Positions 44,331 to 52,868 of a DNA stretch of 64,000 nt are shown here, piece by piece. Positions within the stretch are counted from its first letter, which is position 1. Each line of letters begins with the position of its first letter. The position numbers and the translations under genes are program-made. Under the pieces are notes generated by a model, which made no database searches, was not told where the DNA came from, and saw only the letters and a list, made by a program, of their open reading frames with translations. This stretch comes from Brevibacterium sp. RIT 803 (GTDB lineage: Bacteria > Actinomycetota > Actinomycetes > Actinomycetales > Brevibacteriaceae), in NCBI RefSeq assembly GCF_016892625.1, contig NZ_JAFEMW010000005.1:310001-374000 (forward strand). Direction: 5' to 3'.

Positions 44331-45439
44331 GGCTGTGCCGCCGTTGCCAGCTCGGCCTCGAGCTTCTCCTGCTGTGTGGCAAGGTTCGCGCGCGGGTTCG
44401 CATAGACGTAGGCGAAGAGTTCGCTCGGATCGACCTCGGCATCGGTATTCATGGCGTCACGGACGGAGGTGGCAAGCTCTTCGGCGCTCGCCGTGATGTC
44501 TGCGGCGGTCGCGTCATCGAGGATCCTGGCTGTGCGCAGGTGCTTCTCGAGGCGGTCGATGGGATCGAACTGCTTCCAGTGTTCGACCTCTTCGGCGTCA
44601 CGGTACTTCGTGGGATCGTCGGAGTTCGTGTGCGATTCCATCCGGTAGGTCAGGCACTCGATGAGGGTCGGGCCCTCGCCGTTGCGGGCGCGTTCGAGAG
44701 CTGCTGTGACGGCGGCGAACACGGCGGCGATGTCGTTGCCGTCGACCCGGATGCCGGGCATTCCGTATCCGGCGGCGCGGTCGGCGAGCATCGTCGCATT
44801 CGACTGTTCACGCAGCGGTGTCGAGATCGCATATTGGTTGTTCGCCAGCACGAAGACGGTCGGGGTCTGCCATACCGAAGCGAAGTTGAAAGCCTCATGA
44901 GTGTCACCCTCACTGCTGGCGCCGTCGCCGAGGAAGGTCAGGGTGCAGGCGTCTTCGCCCTTGAGCTTGGCGGCCATGGCGTAGCCGGTCGCGTGCAGAG
45001 TCTGCGTTGCCAGCGGTGTTGCCGCAGGTGAGGTGTGATATTCGTTCGGGTCGAATCCGCAGTGCCAGTCGCCGCGGAAGGCGGAGAGGATCTCGGTCAC
45101 GGGGACCCCGCGGGTCAGCAGCGAAGCAGAGTCGCGGTAGGTGGGGAACAGCCAATCGCCCGGTGCCAGAGCAGTGGTGGCACCGACCTCGATGGCTTCC
45201 TGGCCGGCGGCGGACGGGTAGGTCGCGAGTCGCCCCTGCCTGGTCAGGTGGGTGACCTGAGCCTCGAATCGTCGGACTTGCACCATCTTCTGGTACAGAC
45301 CCAGGAGGGTGCGATCGCTCGGGATCGTCAGTCCATCGGTGGGAACGCCGGTGGGCTGACCGTCTGCACCGATGAAGCTGATTGGCTGCAGCTGGGGCAA
45401 TGAACGGTGAGAGCGGGAGGTGGGAACGTCAATGGTCAT
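44327..45439 (-). CDS. bkdA: 2-oxoacid dehydrogenase E1 component, alpha subunit
   Basis: 370-residue thiamine-diphosphate-binding alpha subunit. The TPP motif runs from GDGASSEGD (about residues 170-178) to ANNQYAIS; FPTYRDSASLLTRGV and YRMESHTNSDDPTKYR (phosphorylation-loop region) are typical of E1-alpha. First gene of the E1a-E1b-E2 operon on the minus strand; ATG at 45439. Followed 114 bp after E2 by DUF3311/SSF on the same strand, so a longer transcript is possible. Confidence 0.92.
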   Translation of the reverse strand: MTIDVPTSRSHRSLPQLQPISFIGADGQPTGVPTDGLTIPSDRTLLGLYQKMVQVRRFEAQVTHLTRQGRLATYPSAAGQEAIEVGATTALAPGDWLFPTYRDSASLLTRGVPVTEILSAFRGDWHCGFDPNEYHTSPAATPLATQTLHATGYAMAAKLKGEDACTLTFLGDGASSEGDTHEAFNFASVWQTPTVFVLANNQYAISTPLREQSNATMLADRAAGYGMPGIRVDGNDIAAVFAAVTAALERARNGEGPTLIECLTYRMESHTNSDDPTKYRDAEEVEHWKQFDPIDRLEKHLRTARILDDATAADITASAEELATSVRDAMNTDAEVDPSELFAYVYANPRANLATQQEKLEAELATAAQP

Positions 45440-45612
45440 GAGCCCATGGTGGCGTGAGCCGGGTCACCGATCCAGGGTCTGCGAGCAGGCCCGGACGTGT
45501 TGTCGTTTGTGTCGGCAAGAGTGGACGAAGTGCTCGGTTGCCCCGTGGGCAGAGGGACGTTTGGCCCGGGTGGTGGGCGCAGGTTTCGGGGATCGAACTC
45601 AGTCTTCGGTGG

Positions 45613-46188
45613 TCAGATCTCGCCCCACCGGTAGCCGCGTGAGGTGAATGCCTCGGCGACCTTGTCCTTCTTCCCTTCGACGTCGCCCCTGTACGCCTGG
45701 TGTCCCCCTTCTGTGAGGATGGTCAGCTTGCCGTCGTCGAAATAGGCGGTCGAGAACGAGGCCCGGGTGATCCGCAATGGGTGATCATCGGATCTGCCGA
45801 TGACGATCTCGTCATCGGCGACCGACAGAGGAGTGGTCGAGACGCTGATGACGACAGCGGTGATCACGCCGAGGACGGCGCCGATGATCGGACGGGCGAT
45901 GACGACCCAGGCCTGGTCGAACTGGCTCAGCTTCTCGATGACGTCTCCGAACGGGATCGGGAACCTCGCCGCGAAGGCCCCCACTGCCGGAAGGAAGAAT
46001 CCGAGGGCGATGCCGACGCCCACGCAGACGACGCCGACGACGAGGATGTCGGCCCGGCTCAGTGCGAACACCTCGGCGGACGTGCGCGCTGCGGAACTGC
46101 TGGTCCTGGTGTTCCCTGCGGAGCCGCCGTTCGAGGTCGGATCCCTGTGTGTCTCTGTGTGATCGGTGTCGTGATCGCGCTCTGCCAT
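45613..46188 (-). CDS. YqeB-like membrane protein with C-terminal PH-like domain
   Basis: 191 residues: disordered Ser/Thr/Asp-rich N-terminus (1-40), two transmembrane helices (ADILVVGVVCVGVGIALGFF and VVIARPIIGAVLGVITAVVI) and a soluble C-terminal domain (LSVADDEIVIGRSD...TRASFSTAYFDDGKLTILT...VAEAFTSRGYRWGE), the arrangement of YqeB family proteins. Function unknown. Divergent from a TetR regulator, with a repeated operator-like motif between, so it may be that regulator's target. Confidence 0.75.
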   Translation of the reverse strand: MAERDHDTDHTETHRDPTSNGGSAGNTRTSSSAARTSAEVFALSRADILVVGVVCVGVGIALGFFLPAVGAFAARFPIPFGDVIEKLSQFDQAWVVIARPIIGAVLGVITAVVISVSTTPLSVADDEIVIGRSDDHPLRITRASFSTAYFDDGKLTILTEGGHQAYRGDVEGKKDKVAEAFTSRGYRWGEI

Positions 46189-46277
46189 GGTCCTACTCCG
46201 AGCTGTGCTCCAGCGCTTCTCGATGTCGTCGAGCTCGAGGAGTGCTGGTATGTCGAATTCCTATGTGGGATAAAATT

Positions 46278-46305
46278 GTACCAAAGTGGAACACGCATGT
46301 ACCAC
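46278..46305. promoter_or_regulatory. Candidate TetR operator, repeated GTACCA motif
   Basis: GTACCAAAGTGGAAC (46278-46292) is an imperfect palindrome, and GTACCAC recurs at 46299-46305, one helical-turn multiple away (21 bp). Located between the divergent YqeB-like and tetR genes in an AT-rich patch. Confidence 0.5.
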
Positions 46306-46388
46306 AATGAATGTGATCGGGCATGATGGGTTGAAGCCAAGGCTGGCCGAAGGGGTGAGTGGTTGTGGTGAGTTCAGGGGGCAGGGGA

Positions 46389-47018
46389 ATGCGCCGGCTG
46401 GGGAAAGATGCCCTGGTAGCAGAGGCGATGTCGGTGCTGGCCGAGAACTCTCAGGCGTCGATGATCGAGATTGCGAATGACATCGGCGTCGGGCGAACGA
46501 CTCTCTACCGGCACTTCGGTGACCGCGAAACCTTGATCGCCGAGGTGGCGCGGCAGGGGGCGCGTCAGTTCATGGATGCCCTCGTGAGCGCTCGCCCTCA
46601 CGTCGGCCCCGGTCTCGAGGCCGTGGAGCGCGTATGTGCACAGCTGTTCACCATCCCCGATGCCCTCACCCTCATGTTTGCCGACAACCCGATCATCACC
46701 GATGACTCCTTCGCCGAGGCTGCACCTGAGCGTCAGGGTGAGGCGGACGGCGAACCGAGCGCCGATGCTGCGGGCTTCGACACGTCGACGCCGGGTGAGC
46801 GGGACCCCCTGGAGGCGGTGATCGGCAGGGGCCAGGCCGATGGGTCCATCGCCCCTGATCTGCCGGTCGAATGGGCCGCGATGTATGTCTTCCTGACCAT
46901 CGGCTCGGGGCATCTCTTCGATGTGAGTTCTCGTTCTGGACGTCGAGACCCAGGAAACCGCGCCCTAGCTCTTGACCTGACGATCCGGGCAGTCAGGAAA
47001 ACACTGAGCGCAACGTAG
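46389..47018 (+). CDS. TetR family transcriptional regulator
   Basis: 209 residues (219 if GTG 46359 is used). N-terminal helix-turn-helix MIEIANDIGVGRTTLYRHFGDRETLIAEVA, then an all-helical ligand domain with an acidic, probably disordered loop (ERQGEADGEPSADAAGFD). I prefer ATG 46389 because it starts just before the HTH as in most TetR proteins; the GTG alternative has GAAGGGG close by. Likely represses itself and the divergent YqeB-like gene. Confidence 0.85.
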   Translation: MRRLGKDALVAEAMSVLAENSQASMIEIANDIGVGRTTLYRHFGDRETLIAEVARQGARQFMDALVSARPHVGPGLEAVERVCAQLFTIPDALTLMFADNPIITDDSFAEAAPERQGEADGEPSADAAGFDTSTPGERDPLEAVIGRGQADGSIAPDLPVEWAAMYVFLTIGSGHLFDVSSRSGRRDPGNRALALDLTIRAVRKTLSAT

Positions 47019-47092
47019 GGCCTCCTCGGCGACGGACATCGCGGTGTTGGGCGACGAAAGCCGCGAATGATCAGTTGTGAGCCGCTTCTAAC

Positions 47093-47111
47093 TTAGGTTA
47101 GGCTGACCTAT
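47093..47111. promoter_or_regulatory. IdeR/DtxR iron box
   Basis: TTAGGTTAGGCTGACCTAT matches the 19-bp iron-box consensus TTAGGTTAGSCTAACCTAA at nearly every position, 108 bp upstream of the siderophore-interacting protein gene. Indicates Fe(II)-dependent repression of the two-gene iron operon. Confidence 0.85.
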
Positions 47112-47218
47112 GAGACTCAATGGGCATCTGTGTGCATGAAGGCGGTTGACACCTGCTTGAAGCTGCGAACCCCTGGTCTCGATGTTTCATCCGTCAAGAG
47201 ACCCTCGGAGCCGAATTC

Positions 47219-49177
47219 ATGCCGCGTACTTCCAGGCCCATGCAGGTGTTGCCGATCGTCCTGCGTGAGGTGGAAGTCACCGGCATCGCGGATATCACGC
47301 CGAACATGCGGCGCCTGACAGTAGCGGGCGACCAATTGTCGGCAGGTGTGGTGAACGGGATGCCGCGGCCGCAATTCCTCTCCGAGGGTTTCGACGATCA
47401 CGTGAAGCTCGTCATACCGACTCCCGAGACCGAATCCCTCGACATCGGTGAGCAGGGGGATTTCCGGTTCAATTGGAACCGAGAAGCTCTCCGTTTCACC
47501 CGCGATTACACGGTCAGCAGTGTCGATGCAGATTCGAATTCGTTTACCGTCGACGTAGTCCGTCACGACTCGGGCCTTGCCGCTGAGTGGGCCTTCAGCG
47601 CCTCTGTCGGCGACTCTCTGAAGTTCGCGGGCCCGAAGTCCAGCGCCGGCATCAGCGAAGGCATCGACTTCCACCTGCTCGTGGCCGATGAGACCGCCCT
47701 GCCCGCAGTTCGCCGCTGGCTCGAGACTGCACCTGTCGGCACAAGCGGACACGTCATCGTCGAGGTCCCGACCGCCGAGGACATCCAGGAGATCTCCACC
47801 GCCGCAGACGTCGAGATCGATTGGCTGATCCGCAGCGGCACCTCTCCTGGGGGCTCCACCCTCATGTATGAGGCCGTGAAGAACCTGGTTCTCCCGGTCG
47901 GGCGAACCTACGCGTGGTGCGCAGGCGAGGCCCTGACCATCGCGCCCATCCGCCGTCACCTGCGCCGCGAACTCGGCCTGCCCAAGGAGGACGTCGAAGT
48001 GATCGGGTACTGGCGCAAGGTATCCGCCGTCACGAAGACCGGGTCGGCATCGGGCGAGATTGCTGGAGATGCCACGAGCGAAACCGTCACCTCTCAAACC
48101 GCTGCCTCCCAGGCCGCCACCTCCCAAGCCGCTGCGTCCGACGGTGTGACCACCGCAGGCGGCGATGAGGTCGCGGACGTGTCCGAAAGCAGCCAGAGCA
48201 TCGTCGGCAACGTCCACGAGATGACCGAGATCCTGCCCCCGATCATCACTCGGATCGCGGTCACTCTCGGCATCGGCGATCTCGTGGCAGGAGGAATCAC
48301 CACCGCCGAGGCGATCGCCACGGCGGCCGGCATCGATACCGAAGGCGCACGCGTCGTCCTCACTGCGATGTGTGCCCTCGGACTCCTCGAACGTGACGGT
48401 GCAGCGTATCGCAACACCCAGGCCGGCGCGGTGCTCATCGGTGACGGCGCAGGGGACGGACTCAATCTCGACGATCCAGCAATTCGAGATCTGTTCTCAA
48501 TCGTCAATCTGCTCGACGTTCTCAGGAACGGACATGGCGCCAAGCCCGCACCCGCCTCGGCGGGCAAGGCTCTGACCCTGGCGGGCGAGGCTCTGACCCT
48601 GGCGGGCGAGGCTCCCACCTGGAGGGCCCAGCGTGGAGTCGATGCCGCCCTCGACACCGCTCACCGATCTCACACCCTCGATCACCTGCGCTACGTCCTC
48701 GATATCATCCTCGAGCTCGAGCCCATTGCCACAGCTGCAAGCGTTGCCCTGGCGGGTGATGCCGGAGCCGAGGTGTCGGCCGCCCTCACGCGCAAGGCAC
48801 CGGAGTCCGGCCGGAGCGTCTACATTCCCGGCACCGCCAGCGTCGGCGGCGATCAGCCCTGGCCAGTCGTCGACTGCACCCTGATGCTCGCGGGCCTGAC
48901 CGGACGCTGCCGCACAGAAGCACAGGCTCTCCTGGCACGCATTCTCGAATCCAGCGCCAGCATCGTGATCGTCGAACCCCTCACCGACGAGGCCGAGCTC
49001 GATGATCATCAGGCAGAAGAGCTCGTCGCAACATACGCCATGACAGGCAATGCGTCATGGACGAGCGAGGAGCTGCGCGAATGTCTCAGCGATCTCGGTG
49101 TCGCTGCGGTCGAGGTCGTCGACATCGGGTGGGGGTTCGGACGCTTCCGCAGCGCCGTCATCGCCCGCAGGGCCTGA
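47219..49177 (+). CDS. Siderophore-interacting protein fused to a methyltransferase-fold domain
   Basis: 652 residues. The N-terminal ~270 are a siderophore-interacting (ferric-siderophore reductase, SIP) protein: FAD motif RDYTVSSVD near residue 98, VADETALPAVRRWLET, and AWCAGEALTIAPIRRHLRRELG...VIGYWRK. After a Ser/Ala/Thr linker (TSQTAASQAATSQAAAS) follows a winged-helix region (LVAGGITTAEAIATAAGIDTEG..LCALGLLERDG) like the dimerisation domain of plant/bacterial O-methyltransferases, then a degenerate Rossmann-like part ending WGFGRFRSAVIARRA. A clear glycine-rich SAM motif I is missing, so methylation is uncertain. Contains a seven-residue repeat (AGEALTL) at about residues 446-467. Iron-box controlled. 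Confidence 0.8.
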   Translation: MPRTSRPMQVLPIVLREVEVTGIADITPNMRRLTVAGDQLSAGVVNGMPRPQFLSEGFDDHVKLVIPTPETESLDIGEQGDFRFNWNREALRFTRDYTVSSVDADSNSFTVDVVRHDSGLAAEWAFSASVGDSLKFAGPKSSAGISEGIDFHLLVADETALPAVRRWLETAPVGTSGHVIVEVPTAEDIQEISTAADVEIDWLIRSGTSPGGSTLMYEAVKNLVLPVGRTYAWCAGEALTIAPIRRHLRRELGLPKEDVEVIGYWRKVSAVTKTGSASGEIAGDATSETVTSQTAASQAATSQAAASDGVTTAGGDEVADVSESSQSIVGNVHEMTEILPPIITRIAVTLGIGDLVAGGITTAEAIATAAGIDTEGARVVLTAMCALGLLERDGAAYRNTQAGAVLIGDGAGDGLNLDDPAIRDLFSIVNLLDVLRNGHGAKPAPASAGKALTLAGEALTLAGEAPTWRAQRGVDAALDTAHRSHTLDHLRYVLDIILELEPIATAASVALAGDAGAEVSAALTRKAPESGRSVYIPGTASVGGDQPWPVVDCTLMLAGLTGRCRTEAQALLARILESSASIVIVEPLTDEAELDDHQAEELVATYAMTGNASWTSEELRECLSDLGVAAVEVVDIGWGFGRFRSAVIARRA

Positions 49178-49241
49178 ATCTTCCCTCTGCCCTAGAGGGT
49201 TCATCAGTCGCGAGCCGCAGGCTCGACGTTGAAAGGAACAC

Positions 49242-50258
49242 ATGAAACTCAATCGCATCATCACAGCTGTGATCGCGTCAGTGGCGAGCGTCGGCCTCCT
49301 CGCCGGGTGCTCAGGCGATGGAAAAGGTGACTCCGAGGCCTCTGGCGGCGCCGAGACGCGCACTGTCACTGATTCCAGCGGCGCCGACGTCGAAGTCCCT
49401 GCCGACCCGAAGAATGTGGCGACCCTGCACTACGCTGCGACCGAGACCCTCATGGACCTCGAACTGCCTCCCGTCGGGCAGGGCAGCTACCAAGAGCCCA
49501 CCGTTCCCAAGGACTGGGTGGATGAACTCAGTGACATTCCGGTCGTGGCCCAGGAAGAGCCCGACCTGGAGAAGCTCGCCGAGGTGTCGCCCGACCTCAT
49601 CCTCGCCCCCAACATCCTTGAGCCGGACATGATCACGCAGATGGAGGAGATCGCGCCGGTCTACCAATTCACCCTGCGCGGCGGCGACCGGGCGAACTGG
49701 CAGCAGCGAGTCCAAGAAGTCGCCGACGCCATCAACCAGACCGACCAGCTCGAGAAGCTCGATGCCGACTTCGAAGCCGAACAGAAGCGGATCGCGAAGG
49801 AATACGGTGACGCCATCGAGGGCACGAAGCTCGGCGTCGTCTCCTCCTACGAAGACAACTCCGCCTATCTGTGGGGCAGTGAGAACATGGTCGGTTCCCT
49901 TTTCACGCCACTCGGATTCGACTGGTCGGCCAAAGAGGATGAGTCCATCAAGAAGTACGCGAAAGCCACTCAGGGCGGAAATAAGTCGGGCATCAAAGAG
50001 CCGGAGGCACAGATCTCGATGGAGGTCCTCGACAAGAGCCTGTCCGATGCCGACATCATCTTCGTCACCTCGAATATGCGCGGAGAGTACGACGAACTGA
50101 CACAGAAGATGCTCGACTCTGCGGTGTTCAAAGATCTGCCTGCAGCCAAGGCTGGGCACGTCTACCCGCACGGCAAGGCCACGATCGCCGGATACGCCGA
50201 TGCGAAGTACGGAGTGGACATGGCCGAGAAGGCGATCCGGGACTACCAGAAGGGCTGA
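49242..50258 (+). CDS. Iron-siderophore ABC transporter substrate-binding lipoprotein
   Basis: 338-residue FepB/FhuD-type receptor. Lipoprotein signal MKLNRIITAVIASVASVGLL with lipobox LAGC; mature part opens TVTDSSGADVEVPADPKNVATLHY, and SPDLILAPNILEPD is the canonical helical-backbone binding-protein signature. AAAGGAAC precedes the ATG. It follows the SIP fusion by 64 bp and is probably on the same iron-box transcript. No permease or ATPase genes are adjacent, so it must use a transporter encoded elsewhere. Confidence 0.9.
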   Translation: MKLNRIITAVIASVASVGLLAGCSGDGKGDSEASGGAETRTVTDSSGADVEVPADPKNVATLHYAATETLMDLELPPVGQGSYQEPTVPKDWVDELSDIPVVAQEEPDLEKLAEVSPDLILAPNILEPDMITQMEEIAPVYQFTLRGGDRANWQQRVQEVADAINQTDQLEKLDADFEAEQKRIAKEYGDAIEGTKLGVVSSYEDNSAYLWGSENMVGSLFTPLGFDWSAKEDESIKKYAKATQGGNKSGIKEPEAQISMEVLDKSLSDADIIFVTSNMRGEYDELTQKMLDSAVFKDLPAAKAGHVYPHGKATIAGYADAKYGVDMAEKAIRDYQKG

Positions 50259-50267
50259 GCCCGAGGA

Positions 50268-50765
50268 TCAGTGACCCGAACCGGGACGGTGTCCTTCCGC
50301 CTCATCGAGGATGAGCAGCGAGCGGGAGGAGACCACACCCGGGACTTCGTGGATCCTGCGCAGAATCACCTGGGACAGTGCAGTGTTGTCGGGGGCATTC
50401 ACGGTCACCAGGGCATCGATGTCACCGCTGACGGCCTGGACCTTCTCGACGAACGGCAGTTCGGCGAGGTCGTCTCGCACCCCTGGCCATGGCCGATCAC
50501 CGATCTTGACGACGACCACCGCCGTCACGGTCATGCCGAGTGCACTGCGGTCCACCTCGGCGGTGAATTTTCTGATCGCCCCGGACTCGACGAGAACGGA
50601 GAAGCGCTTGTGGGCGGCCGAGCGTGAGATGTGCACCTGCTCGGCCAGCTGGCGGACGCTCAGGCGCGAGTCGTCGACAAGAGCAGCGATGATGCTGCGG
50701 TCGATGTCGTCGAGGTCGAATGCCACGAGGCGCTCCTTCAGCGTTGATGCGGGCGTCGGACTCAC
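50268..50765 (-). CDS. Lrp/AsnC family transcriptional regulator
   Basis: 165 residues: N-terminal HTH (LDDIDRSIIAALVDDSRLSVRQLAEQVHISRSAAHKRFSVLVESGAI) and C-terminal RAM ligand domain (VTAVVVVKIGDRP...FVEKVQAVSGDIDALVTVNAPD). GTG start at 50765; ATG-free upstream. Convergent with the siderophore-binding gene and divergent from the ETF operon. The palindrome before etfB is not a typical Lrp site, so a direct link is uncertain. Confidence 0.88.
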   Translation of the reverse strand: MSPTPASTLKERLVAFDLDDIDRSIIAALVDDSRLSVRQLAEQVHISRSAAHKRFSVLVESGAIRKFTAEVDRSALGMTVTAVVVVKIGDRPWPGVRDDLAELPFVEKVQAVSGDIDALVTVNAPDNTALSQVILRRIHEVPGVVSSRSLLILDEAEGHRPGSGH

Positions 50766-51092
50766 CGGGTCACTTCCGTTCCCAAGGGCAGTCGTTGCCT
50801 GGTCACAGTCGGTGGCTCCATTCTAGGGCCCGTTCCTTGAGCGCGCGCTCACTCCTTCTGCAATCGCTTGAGTCGCCACGATGAGGGCGCAATCGGTCTG
50901 TGCGGGTAGAATTTGTTCGAACGTTCGTACAATAAGCATGTTAGCTGCGGCACACAGGAAGTAGGATGTCTGACTGAGTACTTTTCCGGGCTGCCTCGCG
51001 GACCCGGGTGTCGGACGAGAACGTGCTAACTGTAGATTATGAGGCAGAAGTCTCATTTGCAGATGAATTGCCTCACGGAATAGGAGTCATCC
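50766..51092. promoter_or_regulatory. 327-bp divergent region (lrp-type gene / etfB)
   Basis: Contains the promoters of both genes, an 20-bp near-perfect palindrome (50913-50932), a moderately AT-rich stretch 51020-51075, and the etfB ribosome site TAGGAG at 51081-51086. No supported small ORF. Confidence 0.55.
50913..50932. promoter_or_regulatory. Near-perfect palindrome TTGTTCGAACGTTCGTACAA (candidate TetR-type operator)
   Basis: TTGTTCGAACGTTCGTACAA is palindromic except for one mismatched pair of positions, with a perfect CGAACGTTCG core. About 160 bp upstream of etfB and 148 bp from the Lrp-type start. The form is typical of TetR-family operators controlling acyl/ETF genes; the cognate regulator is not obvious in the window. 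Confidence 0.6.
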
Positions 51093-51869
51093 TTGAAGAT
51101 CGCGGTGTTGGTCAAAGAGGTCCCGGACACATATGGGGATCGGAAACTGAATGTGGAGACCGGTTTGGCGGATCGTTCCGCTTCGGAAGCGGTCCTCGAC
51201 GAAATCGGCGAGCGTGCCCTCGAAGTCGCTCTCTCGTATAAGGATGGCAGCGATGGAACCGAGGTGACCGTCATTTCGATGGCACCCGACACCGCGACCG
51301 CCACGATCCGCAAGGGCCTGGCCATGGGCGCGGACAACGCAGTGCATGTGTCTGACGAGGAGCTCCTCGGTGCCGATCTCGGCCTCACTGCCGAGGTCCT
51401 GGCAGCAGCCATTCGCCGTGGCGGCTTCGACCTCGTCGTGACCGGCAACGTCTCCACCGACGGCAACGGCGGCATGATTCCCGCGATGCTCGGCGAGCAT
51501 CTGGACTTCCCGCACGTGACCGGCCTGACCGCGGTCGAGATCAGCGACGGCAAGGTGGCAGGAACCCGCGGAGTCGAGGGCGGCAAGCAGGAAGTCAGCG
51601 CGGAGCTTCCAGCCGTCATCTCCATCACCGAGGCGCTTCCCGAGGCCCGGTTCCCGAACTTCAAGGGGATCATGGCGGCGAAGAAGAAGCCGTTCGAGGT
51701 CATCAGCCTGTCCGACCTCGAGGTCGATGCCAACGACCAGTCCACAGCACGATCGATCATGGTCACGGTAGCCGAGAAACCGCCGCGTGAAGCCGGAGAG
51801 AAGATCGTCGACGAAGGAAACGGCGGAGCAGAGCTCGCCGAATACCTCATCAAGAACCGCTTGGCCTAA
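51093..51869 (+). CDS. etfB: Electron transfer flavoprotein subunit beta
   Basis: 258-residue EtfB, opening [18 protein letters not shown], with [26 protein letters not shown] and [32 protein letters not shown] start supported by AGGAG 6 nt upstream; no ATG is possible in frame nearby. Accepts electrons from acyl-CoA and other flavin dehydrogenases as a heterodimer with EtfA. Confidence 0.94.
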   Translation: MKIAVLVKEVPDTYGDRKLNVETGLADRSASEAVLDEIGERALEVALSYKDGSDGTEVTVISMAPDTATATIRKGLAMGADNAVHVSDEELLGADLGLTAEVLAAAIRRGGFDLVVTGNVSTDGNGGMIPAMLGEHLDFPHVTGLTAVEISDGKVAGTRGVEGGKQEVSAELPAVISITEALPEARFPNFKGIMAAKKKPFEVISLSDLEVDANDQSTARSIMVTVAEKPPREAGEKIVDEGNGGAELAEYLIKNRLA

Positions 51870-51880
51870 GGAGAATCGAT

Positions 51881-52867
51881 ATGTCCGAATTCCCACAAGA
51901 CTCCATTCTCGCCGTCCTCACCGCCGATGCCGAAGGTCAGCTGGAGAAGCCTGCTGGTGAGCTGCTCGGCGGCGCCGGTGAGATCGGTTCGCCCGTCGCA
52001 CTGGTCCTCGCACCTGCCGGTCAGGGCGAGGCGGCTGCGCAGCAGGCCGCATCATTGGGTGCCGTGCAGGTGCTCACAGCCGAGGTCCCCGAGGGCAACT
52101 CTTCTCTCGGAACCTTCGCCGTCGACGCCCTGAGCGCCGCCAGCGATCTCGTTGCCCCCGACGCCGTCCTCCTCTCGCACTCGATCGACGGGCGCGACAT
52201 CGCCGGACGATTCGCGGTCCGCAGCGGTTCGGCACTGTCCGTCGATGCCCTGGGTATCGAGCGTGACAGCGAAGGCGTCGTGGCCAACCACTCCGTCTAC
52301 GGTGGTGGCTACACCGCCTCGTCGGCACCGACTTTCGGTGCCCCGGTCATCACCGTCCGTCAGGGATCCATCGAGACCCGTGGCGAAGCGCAGTCGGCGA
52401 ACTCCCAGGCCCTCGAGGTTGCCGATTCCGGCAAACGCTCGGCCCAGATCGACTCCTTTGATGCTGTCGTCGAGACGTCATCTCGTCCTGAGCTGCGCGG
52501 TGCCTCGAAGGTCGTTTCCGGTGGCCGCGGTGTCGGCTCAGAGGAGTCCTTCGAGCTCGTCGGCGAACTCGCCGATGTCCTCGGTGCCGCAGTCGGTGCC
52601 TCACGCGCTGCTGTCGACGCCGGTTACATCGCCCAGTCCCACCAGGTCGGACAGACCGGTGTCTCTGTGTCGCCGCAGCTCTACGTGGCACTCGGCATCT
52701 CCGGTGCGATCCAGCACAAGGCCGGCATGCAGACCTCGAAGACCATCGTCGCTGTGAACAAGGACGGCGAAGCGCCGATCTTCGACATCGCCGATTACGG
52801 CGTCGTCGGCGACCTGTTCAAGGTCGTCCCGCAGTCGATCGAGACCTTGAAAGCGAAACAGTCCTGA
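51881..52867 (+). CDS. etfA: Electron transfer flavoprotein subunit alpha
   Basis: 328-residue EtfA with the FAD-binding C-terminal domain: [73 protein letters not shown] before ATG. Eleven bp after etfB and one base before the downstream membrane gene, so the three form a tight operon. Confidence 0.95.
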   Translation: MSEFPQDSILAVLTADAEGQLEKPAGELLGGAGEIGSPVALVLAPAGQGEAAAQQAASLGAVQVLTAEVPEGNSSLGTFAVDALSAASDLVAPDAVLLSHSIDGRDIAGRFAVRSGSALSVDALGIERDSEGVVANHSVYGGGYTASSAPTFGAPVITVRQGSIETRGEAQSANSQALEVADSGKRSAQIDSFDAVVETSSRPELRGASKVVSGGRGVGSEESFELVGELADVLGAAVGASRAAVDAGYIAQSHQVGQTGVSVSPQLYVALGISGAIQHKAGMQTSKTIVAVNKDGEAPIFDIADYGVVGDLFKVVPQSIETLKAKQS

Positions 52868-52868
52868 T

